35,919 nucleotides of DNA from Occallatibacter sp. (GTDB taxonomy: Bacteria > Acidobacteriota > Terriglobia > Terriglobales > Acidobacteriaceae). Below, piece by piece: positions 16,539-25,314 of the stretch. Both the position numbers and the translations under genes were made by a program. Location: contig JARLGF010000109.1 in the NCBI GenBank assembly GCA_031296165.1, positions 1-35,919 of the forward strand, written 5' to 3'. The notes beneath the pieces are model-generated. The model saw only the letters and a list, made by a program, of their open reading frames with translations, made no database searches and was not told where the DNA came from. Each line of letters begins with the position of its first letter. The first letter of the stretch is position 1.

Positions 16539-16718
16539 ATGGGAAAACTATAGCGCAAGCCGCAGGCCAGACTCCTTGAGCCCGAAACCCGTCAACGCCA
16601 AAAGAGAGCAATCCTGAGCAATTGAGAACATTCCGGCGGCTGAATTCTCCGGTACCGTTGTCTTGTCTCAGCAGCACCACATTGAGATAGCTTTTTGCAG
16701 CACAGGAGATAGAAAACG

Positions 16719-17345
16719 ATGATTCTCAATCGGCTTGCAGTACCGGCACTTGCTCTCTTACTCGGCACCACGGGCCTGGGCACGGCCAGGGCATCCGGCG
16801 TGCCCCAGGGACCCCCTGGGGGATATGGTCAGGATCACGGCGGCTGGGATGCGCCTCCGCAGGAATTGCAGGAGATCCAGCGCCGCGGCTTCCACGATGG
16901 CATCGAAAGCGCGCGCATGGATATCGGCAACCACCGCCGCCCCGACGTGAACAACCGCAACGAGTACCGCCATCCGCATGTTCCGCGCGACCAGCGGGAA
17001 GCGTACCGGGATGGCTTTCGCCGCGGCTATGAGCAGGGCGTGTCTCACCTTATGGGCGGACCTCAGGGGCAGCCGGGCCGGCCTGAACAGCGAATGGGCC
17101 CGCCGGATCACGGCCCCGATATGGGCCCTGGGATGGGCAGCGAAATCCAGCGCCGCGGCTTTCAGGATGGCATGGAAGGCGCACGCAGGGACCTGGACAA
17201 TCACCGCCGTCCGGACGTGAACAACCGCGATGAATACCGTAATCCGCATGTTCCGCGCGAGCTGCAGGACGAGTACCGTGAAGCCTTCAGGCATGGCTAT
17301 GAACGTGCCATGGCTCAACAGATGGGTGGGCCTGGCCCCCGCTGA
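16719..17345 (+). CDS. Secreted protein with two 64-residue internal repeats
   Basis: This 208-residue protein has a signal peptide (hydrophobic residues 5-25, ARAS cleavage region) and two copies of a ~64-residue unit at 51-114 and 141-204. Each unit runs EIQRRGF-DG-E-AR-D--NHRRPDVNNR, then EYR-PHVPR, and ends with a helix EYR--FR-GYE-----MGG. The copies are joined by a Gly/Pro/Met-rich linker. The units are rich in Arg, His and Asp and predicted helical. An AGGAG site lies upstream of the ATG. I do not recognise a characterised family. It stands alone between a DinB-like gene and rplS. Binding of an anionic or metal ligand outside the inner membrane is possible but unproven. Confidence 0.75.
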   Translation: MILNRLAVPALALLLGTTGLGTARASGVPQGPPGGYGQDHGGWDAPPQELQEIQRRGFHDGIESARMDIGNHRRPDVNNRNEYRHPHVPRDQREAYRDGFRRGYEQGVSHLMGGPQGQPGRPEQRMGPPDHGPDMGPGMGSEIQRRGFQDGMEGARRDLDNHRRPDVNNRDEYRNPHVPRELQDEYREAFRHGYERAMAQQMGGPGPR

Positions 17346-17576
17346 GACGGCCCTGGGACTGCTGAAAGATGGACGGCCCAGCCCGTGCCGGGACTGGTTT
17401 GAGGGCCGGGCTCGCCCATCTCTCAAACTTAAAATGCGGAGCCTCCCAGATGTAACGGCAGGTCCGTTTATCCCGTGCGCCCGGCGTGAATTGGCCGTTG
17501 AGCCGCACCGGAATTAGGCACACAAACGCGTTCTCTGCTAAACTTGAAGTTCTGAGTTCAACAGCAGGAAGAGACT

Positions 17577-17948
17577 ATGTCCATTCATCCCGTAATGCAG
17601 CGTTTGGCTGACAAGCTCAAGCGCACAGATCTACCCGCGTTCGTGCCAGGCGACCAGATTCGCGTCCAAGTCAAGATCAAGGAAGGCGATAAGGAACGCT
17701 TGCAGGCGTTTGAAGGTCTGGTTATCGCCATTAACCGCGGCCCCCAGGGCACGTTTACCGTGCGCAAGATGAGCTTTGGCCAGGGTGTCGAGCGTATTTT
17801 TCCCTTCAACTCGAAGGTCATCGACAAGATCGAGAAGATCCGCAGCTACAAGGTTCGCCGCGCCAAGCTGTTCTACATTCGCGGACTGCGCGGCAAGGCC
17901 GCCCGTCTGAAGGAAGTGGACCGCGTAACCGGCAAGGTCAGGGCATAA
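17577..17948 (+). CDS. rplS: 50S ribosomal protein bL19
   Basis: This 123-residue protein is bL19, located at the 30S-50S interface. Diagnostic segments are [48 protein letters not shown] and [29 protein letters not shown] site precedes the ATG. It normally follows trmD directly; here it is 1.6 kb downstream, behind two unrelated genes, so it probably has its own promoter. The gap before it contains CTGCTAAACTTGAAG, similar to the AT-rich island upstream of rpsP. It ends at a strong terminator. Confidence 0.97.
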   Translation: MSIHPVMQRLADKLKRTDLPAFVPGDQIRVQVKIKEGDKERLQAFEGLVIAINRGPQGTFTVRKMSFGQGVERIFPFNSKVIDKIEKIRSYKVRRAKLFYIRGLRGKAARLKEVDRVTGKVRA

Positions 17949-17977
17949 GAACCCGGCCAAACCAGCTCCAATCGAGC

Positions 17978-18004
17978 CCCCAGCCTACACGGCTGGGGGT
18001 TTTA
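17978..18004 (+). terminator. Rho-independent terminator after rplS
   Basis: CCCCCAGCC (17978-17986) and GGCTGGGGG (17992-18000) form a perfect 9-bp GC-rich stem with loop TACAC, followed immediately by TTTT. It lies 29 bp after the rplS stop codon and just before rnhB, so rnhB must be transcribed by readthrough or from a close promoter. Confidence 0.92.
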
Positions 18005-18021
18005 CTTTCTATACTGAATAC

Positions 18022-18693
18022 ATGGCTCAATCCCTGGTCTCCCGTTCCACAAGCAAGAAACCGCATACGGAAACGCTGATCTGCGGCTGGACGCTGGAAG
18101 AGGCTGCGCGCAAGCGAGGTGCGCTGCGGATTGCCGGGCTGGACGAGGTGGGCCGCGGGCCGCTCTTCGGTCCGGTGGTGGCAGCGGCGGTGATCCTGGC
18201 CCAGGGATGCCGGATCGACGGGCTGAACGACTCAAAAAAGCTCTCGGAAAAGAAGCGCAACGAACTTGTGCCGGAGATTCGCGCGAATGCCGTGGCCTGG
18301 GCCATTGCGGCGGTGGATGCGGAAACCATCGACCGCATCAACATCCGCCAGGCCTCGCTGCTGGCCATGCGCCGCGCCGTCGAGCAGCTTGCGCTCAGTC
18401 CCGACTTCCTGCTCATCGACGGCCGCGACTCCATCGACTGGGATTGCCCGCAGCAGGCCGTGATTCACGGCGACGCCACCAGCCTCTCCATCGCCGCCGC
18501 CTCGGTGCTGGCCAAGGTCCATCGCGACCGGCTGCTGGTGGAGCTGGACCGCGAGTTTCCCGGCTACGGCCTGGCGCAGCACAAGGGCTACCCCTGCCCC
18601 GCGCACCTTGAGGCTCTCCAGTTGCTCGGCCCCACGCCGCTGCACCGCAAGAGTTTTCATCCGGTGACGCAGGCCATGCTGGAATTCGAATAA
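18022..18693 (+). CDS. rnhB: Ribonuclease HII
   Basis: This 223-residue enzyme is RNase HII, which cuts the RNA strand of RNA-DNA hybrids and removes single ribonucleotides from DNA. All four carboxylates of the active site are visible: D41 and E42 in GLDEVGRGPL, D133 in LLIDGRD, and D151 in HGDATSLSIAAASVLAK. The GRG ribonucleotide-sensing motif is present. The segment YGLAQHKGYP near the C terminus is also diagnostic. The position after rplS is the usual one. It converges with msrQ, with only 2 bp between the stop codons. Confidence 0.96.
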   Translation: MAQSLVSRSTSKKPHTETLICGWTLEEAARKRGALRIAGLDEVGRGPLFGPVVAAAVILAQGCRIDGLNDSKKLSEKKRNELVPEIRANAVAWAIAAVDAETIDRINIRQASLLAMRRAVEQLALSPDFLLIDGRDSIDWDCPQQAVIHGDATSLSIAAASVLAKVHRDRLLVELDREFPGYGLAQHKGYPCPAHLEALQLLGPTPLHRKSFHPVTQAMLEFE

Positions 18694-18695
18694 TT

Positions 18696-19313
18696 TCAGG
18701 CCGCAACAGGGCGCAATTTCCGCCGCTGATTCCAGGCCAGCACGGGCCGAGCCGCGAGCAGCACCACCAGTACAACGGTGAAAGGCACAGGCGAGAGCAC
18801 GCCCGGCTTCACCTTCCACCAGTAGTGAATCACTGCGCCGACGGCCGCCAGGTACACCAGCTTGTGCAGAAGGTTCCAGCGCCTGCCGCCCAGCTTGCGG
18901 ATGGCCCAGTTTGTGGATGTGGCCGCCAGCGGCAAGAGCAGCAGCCACGCAGCTACGCCGATGGTGATGAAGCGCCGCTTGGCGATGTCCGCTAGCATCG
19001 CGTGCACATCGAATCCCGAATAAAGCGCGACATACGTCAGCAGATGCAGCGTGGCATAAAAAAAGACGAACAGCCCCAGAAGCCGACGGAATTTGATGAG
19101 CCAGCTCAGACGCGGCGAGAGCCGCCGCAGCGGCGTAATGGCCAGCGAAATCAAAAGCAGCCACAGCGCGCAGAGCCCCGTGTCCGAGGCGATGGCGCCG
19201 GCGGGGTCCGGTCCCAGTTGGTTGGTAGCAACGCCAGTCACAATCACACCCAGCGGCCACAGGCACGCCAGCCAGACAAGCGTCTTGAGCGGAATGAGGA
19301 TCGATCGTTTCAT
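18696..19313 (-). CDS. msrQ: MsrQ heme-containing membrane subunit of methionine sulfoxide reductase
   Basis: This 205-residue inner-membrane protein matches MsrQ (formerly YedZ), a b-type cytochrome of the ferric-reductase-like family that passes quinol or flavin electrons to periplasmic MsrP. It has about six hydrophobic helices, including the family segments ITPLRRL, RRLLGLFVFFYATLHLLTY (His heme ligand) and RWNLLHKLVYLAAVGAVIHYWW (two more His). The partner gene msrP lies upstream on the same strand. They are normally adjacent, but here a 190-bp inverted repeat separates them. Confidence 0.94.
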   Translation of the reverse strand: MKRSILIPLKTLVWLACLWPLGVIVTGVATNQLGPDPAGAIASDTGLCALWLLLISLAITPLRRLSPRLSWLIKFRRLLGLFVFFYATLHLLTYVALYSGFDVHAMLADIAKRRFITIGVAAWLLLLPLAATSTNWAIRKLGGRRWNLLHKLVYLAAVGAVIHYWWKVKPGVLSPVPFTVVLVVLLAARPVLAWNQRRKLRPVAA

Positions 19314-19317
19314 AAGG

Positions 19318-19503
19318 CAGTGGTCAGTGAACAGTGGTCAGTGGACAGTTAGTTGTCTGTTGTTAGTAGACAGTGGTCAGTGGTCAGTCAATAGCAGTCT
19401 GTCAACAAACCTCAGCGAGCAATTCTTTCTAATTGCAAAACCGCAGTTCCTGCCGGCAATCAAAACTGACCACTGTCCACTGTCCACTGTTCACTGACCA
19501 CTG
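19318..19503. repeat. Inverted repeat filling the msrP-msrQ gap
   Basis: Twenty-base arms at 19318-19337 and 19484-19503 are perfect reverse complements, built from short overlapping units such as CAGTGGTCAGTG and CAGTGGACAGT. Further degenerate units occur between 19337 and 19390 and at 19466-19483. The right arm ends at the base next to the msrP stop codon, and the left arm begins 4 bp before the msrQ start on the minus strand. It could form a long hairpin in the shared transcript. Confidence 0.85.
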
Positions 19504-20487
19504 TTAGTGGTTCCAGCGCAGGTCCATGCCCTTGTAGAGCGAGGCTACCTGATCGCCATAGCCGTTGAATAGCAGCGTTGTCCGCCGTTGCGCGTAGAAA
19601 GGCAGACCGAGCCGCCGTTCGGTCCTCTGGCTCCAGGCAGGATTGTCCACGTTAGGGTTCACGTTGGAATAAAAGCCATACATGCTGGGCGCCATCGTGT
19701 TCCAGGTGGTGCGCGGCATGTCGCTCACAAAGCGCACCTCGACAATCGACTTGGCGGACTTGTAGCCGTACTTCCACGGCACCACAATCCGCACCGGAGC
19801 ACCGTTCTGGTTGGGCAGCACCTCGCCATACAGGCCAAACGTCAGCAGCGTCAGCGGGTTCATGGCTTCGTCCATGCGCAGGCCCTCATTGTAGGGCCAA
19901 TAGATCGACGTCTGGTTCGACCACTTCTCCACTTTCCGGTCGTAGTAGGAGACAAACTGTACGTATTTGGCTGAGGGCAGCGGCTCACACTGGTTGATGA
20001 ACTCCGACAGCGAATAGCCCACCCAGGGGATGACCATGCTCCAGCCCTCCACGCAGCGATGGCGGTAGATGCGGTCTTCCAGCGGCCTCAGCTTGAGTAG
20101 CGCATCGATGTCAAAGGTCTTCGGCTGCTTCACCTTGCCCGTCACGGCGACAGTCCAGGGCCGTGTCGGCAGCACTCCGGCGTTCTTCGCGGGCTGGTCC
20201 TTGGGCACGCCAAACTCGTAGAAGTTGTTGAAGGTGGTGATGTCCTGGTAGCTGGTGAGTTGCTCGCCGGTGGTGGTCAGCGGGCTCTGCACGGTCTGCA
20301 GTCTGGTTCCGGCCTGCACGCGCGTGCGGGGCGCAAAGACATCGGCCAGCTGCTCCGCTCCCAGGGCGGCAGCGCCCGCGGTCACCACGCCGGAGACGGC
20401 TCCGCGCAGAAAGCGGCGGCGGTTCAGGTACTGCTCTTTCGGCGTAATGGCGGAAGAGGGAAAATCGGACGGCTTGCCGATGAGCAT
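19504..20487 (-). CDS. msrP: MsrP molybdoenzyme subunit of periplasmic methionine sulfoxide reductase
   Basis: This 327-residue protein is MsrP (YedY), a molybdopterin enzyme that reduces methionine sulfoxide in periplasmic proteins. A twin-arginine signal (NRRRFLRGAVSG) directs folded export. The molybdenum-ligand cysteine is C145 in IYRHRCVEGWSMVIPWVG, the family hallmark. Further landmarks are YWPYNEGLRMDEAMNPLTLL and VPWKYGYKSAKSIV. I chose the ATG at 20487, which has a GAGG site, over an upstream ATG at 20556 whose leader looks non-conserved. The membrane partner msrQ follows on the same strand. Confidence 0.95.
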   Translation of the reverse strand: MLIGKPSDFPSSAITPKEQYLNRRRFLRGAVSGVVTAGAAALGAEQLADVFAPRTRVQAGTRLQTVQSPLTTTGEQLTSYQDITTFNNFYEFGVPKDQPAKNAGVLPTRPWTVAVTGKVKQPKTFDIDALLKLRPLEDRIYRHRCVEGWSMVIPWVGYSLSEFINQCEPLPSAKYVQFVSYYDRKVEKWSNQTSIYWPYNEGLRMDEAMNPLTLLTFGLYGEVLPNQNGAPVRIVVPWKYGYKSAKSIVEVRFVSDMPRTTWNTMAPSMYGFYSNVNPNVDNPAWSQRTERRLGLPFYAQRRTTLLFNGYGDQVASLYKGMDLRWNH

Positions 20488-20630
20488 CCAGTGACCTCGC
20501 ACGGGGAAGTGTCGATCGCTTTCATTAGACACGACGGGGTGCCCATGAGTTAACAAGATTCGTCAGAATGGCTTGAAATCAAGACAGGGCGCCCCCCCTG
20601 GTCTCGTTTTGAGACTTGGGATCGGCGATT

Positions 20631-22070
20631 TCAGTTTCCTTCCGCTTCTCCCACACCGTTCCGCGCAAACGGCCACTGCGCCAGCCGCCGGGCGCGGAAC
20701 AGGTAGATCAGCGTACCTGACACCGCAATCCCCACGGCCACCATCAGCCCGCCCAGCGCGTGCACGCGGTACACAAGCAGGAAGATGAATCCGGCAACGG
20801 CAACCAGCGGCGGCAGCGGGTAGAGCGGCATTTTGAAGGGCCGCGCCAGCTCGGGCCTTTGGATTCTGAGCAGAATCACCCCCACATGTTGCAGGAAAAA
20901 CTGCAGCAGGATGCGGGTAACCACGAGCATGGTAATCACCTGCGCCAGCGTGAAGAAACAGAACCCCGTGGCCACCACGCCCAGCGCCACCAGCGACCGG
21001 TGGGGAATGCCGTGCTTGGGATGGACAGCGGCCAGGTAGTGGAAGTAGTTGCCGTCCCTCGCCGCCGCGTAAGGCACGCGGGAGTAGCCCAGCAGCAGCG
21101 AAAACACCGAGGCAAACGCGGTCCAGATAATCAGCGCGGCCATGGTGTATCCGGCCCACTGGCCAAAGGCTGAATGCGCAATGTCGGCCACCAGCCGCAG
21201 CCGGACCATGGCGCTCTCCGCGGTGTGGGCCGCGGCATCGCGCAACGAGGGCAGCGCGGCCAGGTTCATCGCGATATAAAAAGAGGAAACAAACAGCACG
21301 GAGAGCAGAATGGCGCGCGGAATGGTTTTCTCCGGCCGCCGCACCTCGCTGCCCAGGAAGCAGATGTTGTAGTAGCCCCAGTAGTCGTACGTGGTGATGA
21401 GCGTGGCCTGCGCCAGCCCGCCCATGGCCACAGCCAGCGGCAGCGCGGGCGAAACCGGCATGTGCCAGCCGCCGGTGGCCGCCGCATGAGTAAAGCCGGA
21501 AACAATCACGCCGGCAATGGCCGTGAGCACGCCGGCAAACAGCACCCAGGCCAGCCGCGTTACCGAGCTCAGGTTGCGGTAAAGCAGCGCCGTCACCAGC
21601 AGGCAGGCGCCGGCGGCGGCAAAGTTTGCGTAGTGCAGCGCCGGCCACGCAGCGAAAGGCGCACCATCCAGGCCGGGCCAGAAAACGCCCAGAAAACTCG
21701 ACAGCCCGATGCAGCCGGAAGCGATGGAGAGCGGCGCAGAAAAGCTCAACTGCCACACGTAGAGAAAGCTCAGCCAGTTACCGGCGCGGTCGGGGCCGTA
21801 GATTTCGCGCAAAAACGCGTACGAGCCACCGGCACGGGGAAACTCCGCGCCCAGCTCGGCCCACACCAGGCCATCGGCCACGGCAATCACCGCGCCCAGA
21901 ACCCACGCCCACACGGAGAGTTTATAGCCCGCAGCGGCAATCACCAGCGGCAAAGTAATGAACGGACCGACCCCGATCATCTCCAGCATGTTGAAGAGGA
22001 CGGCGGAGCGGAGGCCGATGCGGCGCTCGAGAGAACCGGTGCTTGCGGAAATGGAAGGGGTCAAAGTCAT
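20631..22070 (-). CDS. APC-superfamily amino acid/amine permease
   Basis: This 479-residue inner-membrane protein is a permease of the amino acid-polyamine-organocation (APC) superfamily with about twelve hydrophobic helices. The first helix carries FNMLEMIGVGPFITLPLV, matching the glycine-rich unwound segment that binds substrate in this family, and helix 3 is preceded by AELGAEFPRAGGSYAFLREIYGP, the typical intracellular loop. EVRRPEKTIPRAI between helices 6 and 8 is also characteristic. The start at 22070 gives a short N terminus, as expected. It is divergent from the PIG-L-like gene with only 40 bp between starts, so their promoters must overlap. The substrate is not predictable. Confidence 0.9.
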   Translation of the reverse strand: MTLTPSISASTGSLERRIGLRSAVLFNMLEMIGVGPFITLPLVIAAAGYKLSVWAWVLGAVIAVADGLVWAELGAEFPRAGGSYAFLREIYGPDRAGNWLSFLYVWQLSFSAPLSIASGCIGLSSFLGVFWPGLDGAPFAAWPALHYANFAAAGACLLVTALLYRNLSSVTRLAWVLFAGVLTAIAGVIVSGFTHAAATGGWHMPVSPALPLAVAMGGLAQATLITTYDYWGYYNICFLGSEVRRPEKTIPRAILLSVLFVSSFYIAMNLAALPSLRDAAAHTAESAMVRLRLVADIAHSAFGQWAGYTMAALIIWTAFASVFSLLLGYSRVPYAAARDGNYFHYLAAVHPKHGIPHRSLVALGVVATGFCFFTLAQVITMLVVTRILLQFFLQHVGVILLRIQRPELARPFKMPLYPLPPLVAVAGFIFLLVYRVHALGGLMVAVGIAVSGTLIYLFRARRLAQWPFARNGVGEAEGN

Positions 22071-22110
22071 GGAGCTAATGCGCTCCCCGGATTGTACACT
22101 GACGACATCT

Positions 22111-24963
22111 ATGGTTCTCACCGGGAAACCTCTATCTTCCGCAGCGGGTGCGCTCCTGGCCGCCCTGCTTCTGGCGTGTGCGCCTTCCGCCTGCCTGCTT
22201 GCGCAGCAACCTGTTCCCGCGGTTGAGCCTGCGCCGCTTCCCGCGGCCGAGCCCAGTGCGATTGCCCTTCCCCTGCCCGAAGACCGCGGCCAGGCTGCGC
22301 TCGTGCAGTCGCTACGCCGGTTGCGGACCACGGCCAGCGTGATGATGATCGTGGCTCACCCCGACGACGAAGACGGTGCGCTGCTGACCTACCTGTCTCG
22401 CGGCCTGGGTGTGCGTGCCACGCTGCTGACCCTTACCCGCGGCGAGGGCGGCCAGAACGCCATGTCTGCCGTCAGCAACGGCGCGCTGGGCGTGATGCGC
22501 ACCAACGAACTGCTCAAGGCCGGCGAGTATTACGGCGCCAAACAACTGTGGGGCACCGAGGTGGACTTCGGCTTCTCAAAAACCCAGGAGGAGTCCTTTG
22601 CCCGCTGGGGTCACGAGCGCGTGCTCTACGACGCCGTGCTGGCCGTGCGCCGCGTGAGGCCCCAGGTGATTGTCGCCACATTTATGGGCGGGGTTTCAGA
22701 CGGCCACGGTCAGCATCAGGTCTCCGGCGAAATTGCCCAGGAAGTCTTCAAGGCAGCCGGCGATCCGAAGATGTTTCCCGATCAGTTGAAGGACGGATTG
22801 CAACCCTGGCAACCGCTGGCAGTGTACTCCCGTGCACCCTTTGCGCAGGTCACCAGCAAGGGAATCTTCGACTACGCCACCGGCAAATGGGCTCCGGCCC
22901 GATTTCACAATTACGTCACCGGCGAGTGGACAACGGGCGTTCCCACGCCGGACGTGACCATTCCGGTGGGAACATGGGACGCGGTGCTGGGCCGCAGCTA
23001 CGTGCAGATTGCGCGCGAAGGCTGGGGCGAGCAGAAATCGCAATACGGCGGGGCCAGCCCGGCGCTGAGCGGGCCAGCCGAGTCAAGCTATCACCTGTGG
23101 GCCGTCGCGCCCGCAGCAGCGGCCGGCGGTGCCGATGACGTCAGCCTTTACCACAACCGCAAGGTCAACATCGACACCAGCCTTGAAGGGCTGACTCATC
23201 TGGTGCAAGGCACTCCTCCGGCGTGGCTCTCCGAAGGCCTGCGTCAGATCGATGCGGGTCTCAAGCAGTACGAAGCCAATTGCCAGAATCAGAACGGCGT
23301 CGCCGCTGCGCACAAGCTGGCACCGGTCTACCGGCAGACCCTTGCTCTCTACGCAAAGATTGAAGACAGCCATCTGGACGCGCAGGCCAAGGCAGGTCTC
23401 AAGCTGGAGCTGGCAGCAAAGATTGAGCAGTTTCAGTCAGCGCTGAAGGATTTGCTGGGCCTGGATATGGCGGCCTTCACCACCAGAAGCAACGATCAGG
23501 GCGGCGGCTTGTCGCGCGGCGGCTCTGCGGACGAGACCCCAAGCAGCGTGAGTCCCGGCGAGAGCTTCCGCGTGCGCGTGCACACCGCGCAGGCCACGGC
23601 AGGCACGCAACTGAGCAAGGTTTGGCTGGAGAGCCACAGCGGCGCTCCATGGAAGATCGAAAGCACAGACGCAGGCGCGACCGCCGCTCCTGCAATCGAC
23701 CGCATCTTCCGTGTGCAGGCGGCAGAGGACGCAGAGCCCACGCAGCCCTTCTTCACCCGGCCCTCCACCGAGCAGCCCTACTACGACATATCGCACCCCG
23801 CGCTGCGCCTGCACTCCTTCGCGCCGTATCCGCTGGCTGCGTGGGCGGAGTTTACCTTTGACGGCCTTCCCATCCGCGTGGGCCAGGTGGTTCAGACCCT
23901 GCAACGCGTTCTTGGGCCAGGCGGCATTTACCAGCCATTGCTGGTCACGCCGGCCATCGGCGTACGCATGGAGCCGGAGGCGCAGATTCTGCCGCTCGAC
24001 GGCTCGGCTCTGCCGGTGCGGGTTACGGTCCATGCGCAGGCGGCAGCCGAAGGCACGGTGGACCTGAAACTGCCTGCAGGCTGGCGTTCCAATCCCGTTG
24101 AAGCGCCGTTCCATCTGAAGAGCGCTGGCGACTCCGAGCCGATCCTCTTCTCCGTAACCCCAGCCGCAACAAAAGCCGGCGCCTATACCATCCAGGCCGC
24201 GGCGCACTCCGGCGGGCGCGCGTACCAGGCCGGCTGGCAGAGCATCGGCTACCCCGGCCTGCGCCCCTACAACCTGTACCAACCCGCCGAGTTGCGCACC
24301 CGCAAGGTGGATGTGAAGCTGGCGCCGGGGCTGCGCGTGGGCTACATCATGGGCACCGGCGACCTGGTTCCGCAGGCCATTGAGGCGTTGGGCATTACGC
24401 CGCACCTGCTCAACGCAACTGAGTTGGCCACCGGTGACCTATCCGCGTGGAACGTCCTGGTAATCGGCATCCGCGCCTACTCCTCGCGCCCCGAGCTTAT
24501 GTTGGTCCAGCCGAGACTTCAGCAGTTTGTCGAGCGCGGCGGAACGCTCGTGGTTCAGTACCAGAGCGCCGACTTCCCTGCCCCGCTCCCCCTCTCCATG
24601 GCACGCACTCCGGAACGCGTCGTGGATGAGCAGGCGCCCGTCAAGCTGCTCGACACCGCCAATCCTCTGCTCGCGTGGCCGAACGCCCTCACCAGCGCCG
24701 ACTTCGACGGCTGGGTAGACGAACGCGGCCACTCCTTCCTGGATACCTGGGACCCCGGTTACGCGGCGCTCACTGAGACCGCCGACGCCGGCCAGGACCC
24801 GCAGCGCGGCGGCTTGCTGGTAACTCATCCCGGCAAAGGCACTTATATCTATGTTGCCTATGCGCTCTATCGCCAGCTTCCCGAGTTAGTTCCAGGATCT
24901 TATCGCATTCTGGCCAATCTACTTAGCGCCGGAAAAAGCCAAACAGCCGGAGGCATTCGATAA
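22111..24963 (+). CDS. Large exported PIG-L (LmbE-like) deacetylase-family protein
   Basis: This 950-residue protein starts with a hydrophobic signal (ALLAALLLAC; C23 could be a lipobox cysteine). Residues ~75-280 form a PIG-L/LmbE domain, a zinc-dependent N-acetyl-sugar deacetylase fold: VAHPDDED has H83, D85 and D86, and HGQHQVSGEIAQEVF supplies the later histidine. The middle region looks beta-sandwich-like. The last ~230 residues (GYIMGTGDLVPQAIEALGI..., VLVIGIRAYSSRPELM, FVERGGTLVVQYQS) resemble a class I glutamine-amidotransferase-like or ThuA-like domain without an evident Cys nucleophile. Deacetylation of an extracellular or cell-wall amino sugar is a plausible inference. It shares a 40-bp divergent promoter region with the permease. 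Confidence 0.86.
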   Translation: MVLTGKPLSSAAGALLAALLLACAPSACLLAQQPVPAVEPAPLPAAEPSAIALPLPEDRGQAALVQSLRRLRTTASVMMIVAHPDDEDGALLTYLSRGLGVRATLLTLTRGEGGQNAMSAVSNGALGVMRTNELLKAGEYYGAKQLWGTEVDFGFSKTQEESFARWGHERVLYDAVLAVRRVRPQVIVATFMGGVSDGHGQHQVSGEIAQEVFKAAGDPKMFPDQLKDGLQPWQPLAVYSRAPFAQVTSKGIFDYATGKWAPARFHNYVTGEWTTGVPTPDVTIPVGTWDAVLGRSYVQIAREGWGEQKSQYGGASPALSGPAESSYHLWAVAPAAAAGGADDVSLYHNRKVNIDTSLEGLTHLVQGTPPAWLSEGLRQIDAGLKQYEANCQNQNGVAAAHKLAPVYRQTLALYAKIEDSHLDAQAKAGLKLELAAKIEQFQSALKDLLGLDMAAFTTRSNDQGGGLSRGGSADETPSSVSPGESFRVRVHTAQATAGTQLSKVWLESHSGAPWKIESTDAGATAAPAIDRIFRVQAAEDAEPTQPFFTRPSTEQPYYDISHPALRLHSFAPYPLAAWAEFTFDGLPIRVGQVVQTLQRVLGPGGIYQPLLVTPAIGVRMEPEAQILPLDGSALPVRVTVHAQAAAEGTVDLKLPAGWRSNPVEAPFHLKSAGDSEPILFSVTPAATKAGAYTIQAAAHSGGRAYQAGWQSIGYPGLRPYNLYQPAELRTRKVDVKLAPGLRVGYIMGTGDLVPQAIEALGITPHLLNATELATGDLSAWNVLVIGIRAYSSRPELMLVQPRLQQFVERGGTLVVQYQSADFPAPLPLSMARTPERVVDEQAPVKLLDTANPLLAWPNALTSADFDGWVDERGHSFLDTWDPGYAALTETADAGQDPQRGGLLVTHPGKGTYIYVAYALYRQLPELVPGSYRILANLLSAGKSQTAGGIR

Positions 24964-25314
24964 CAAGTACCGCATTCACGAGTCCCTGCAAGGACAATGT
25001 ATTACTCCAGATCGCAGCGGCGCTTCTGTTAAAGATATGTAAATTTATGCCGCGCACGCGCCTTTGTAACATAGCCTATAACTCTGTTAAAACTGCATGA
25101 ATTCGTCATATATTCATCAAACTCTGCGAGTCTGAGAGACGAAAGCAACCAGGGAATGCATCGCAAAAAGAATGTCTTCCTGACTTTCATGGTTTTCCTG
25201 CATGCCCATAGGAGTACGAATTGGCTTCCTTTTCATATTGCTGGGCATGCGGAAATCCGGTGCGTTCGCAACACCAGCGAGCGTAACTACGACTCAACTT
25301 GATTCGAGAGGAAT
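24964..25314. other. Long AT-richer leader region upstream of the porin gene
   Basis: No gene is seen in these 351 bp. The sequence is AT-richer than its surroundings around 25030-25130. TTGTAA (25064) with TAAAAC 18 bp later is a weak promoter candidate. Farther down, GCATGCCCA (25200-25208) and TGGGCATGC (25242-25250) form a 9-bp inverted repeat, which would be in the 5' leader of the porin mRNA. A clear AGAGGAAT ribosome site precedes the ATG at 25315. Confidence 0.5.

Noticed and set aside
16008-16553. A 181-codon plus-strand frame opposite the second DinB-like gene
   Set aside because: The minus-strand product has family motifs; this one has none and no ribosome site.
18232-19266. A 344-codon minus-strand frame across rnhB and msrQ
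   Set aside because: It overlaps two well-identified genes in other frames; its protein is Arg/Ala/Gly-rich shadow sequence.
19318-19503. CRISPR array
   Set aside because: The repeated units overlap, vary in length and are arranged as an inverted repeat, without regular unique spacers or cas genes.
21174-22226. A 350-codon plus-strand frame opposite the permease
   Set aside because: It is antisense to twelve clear membrane helices of the APC permease, and its product is Arg/Gln/His-rich with no motif.
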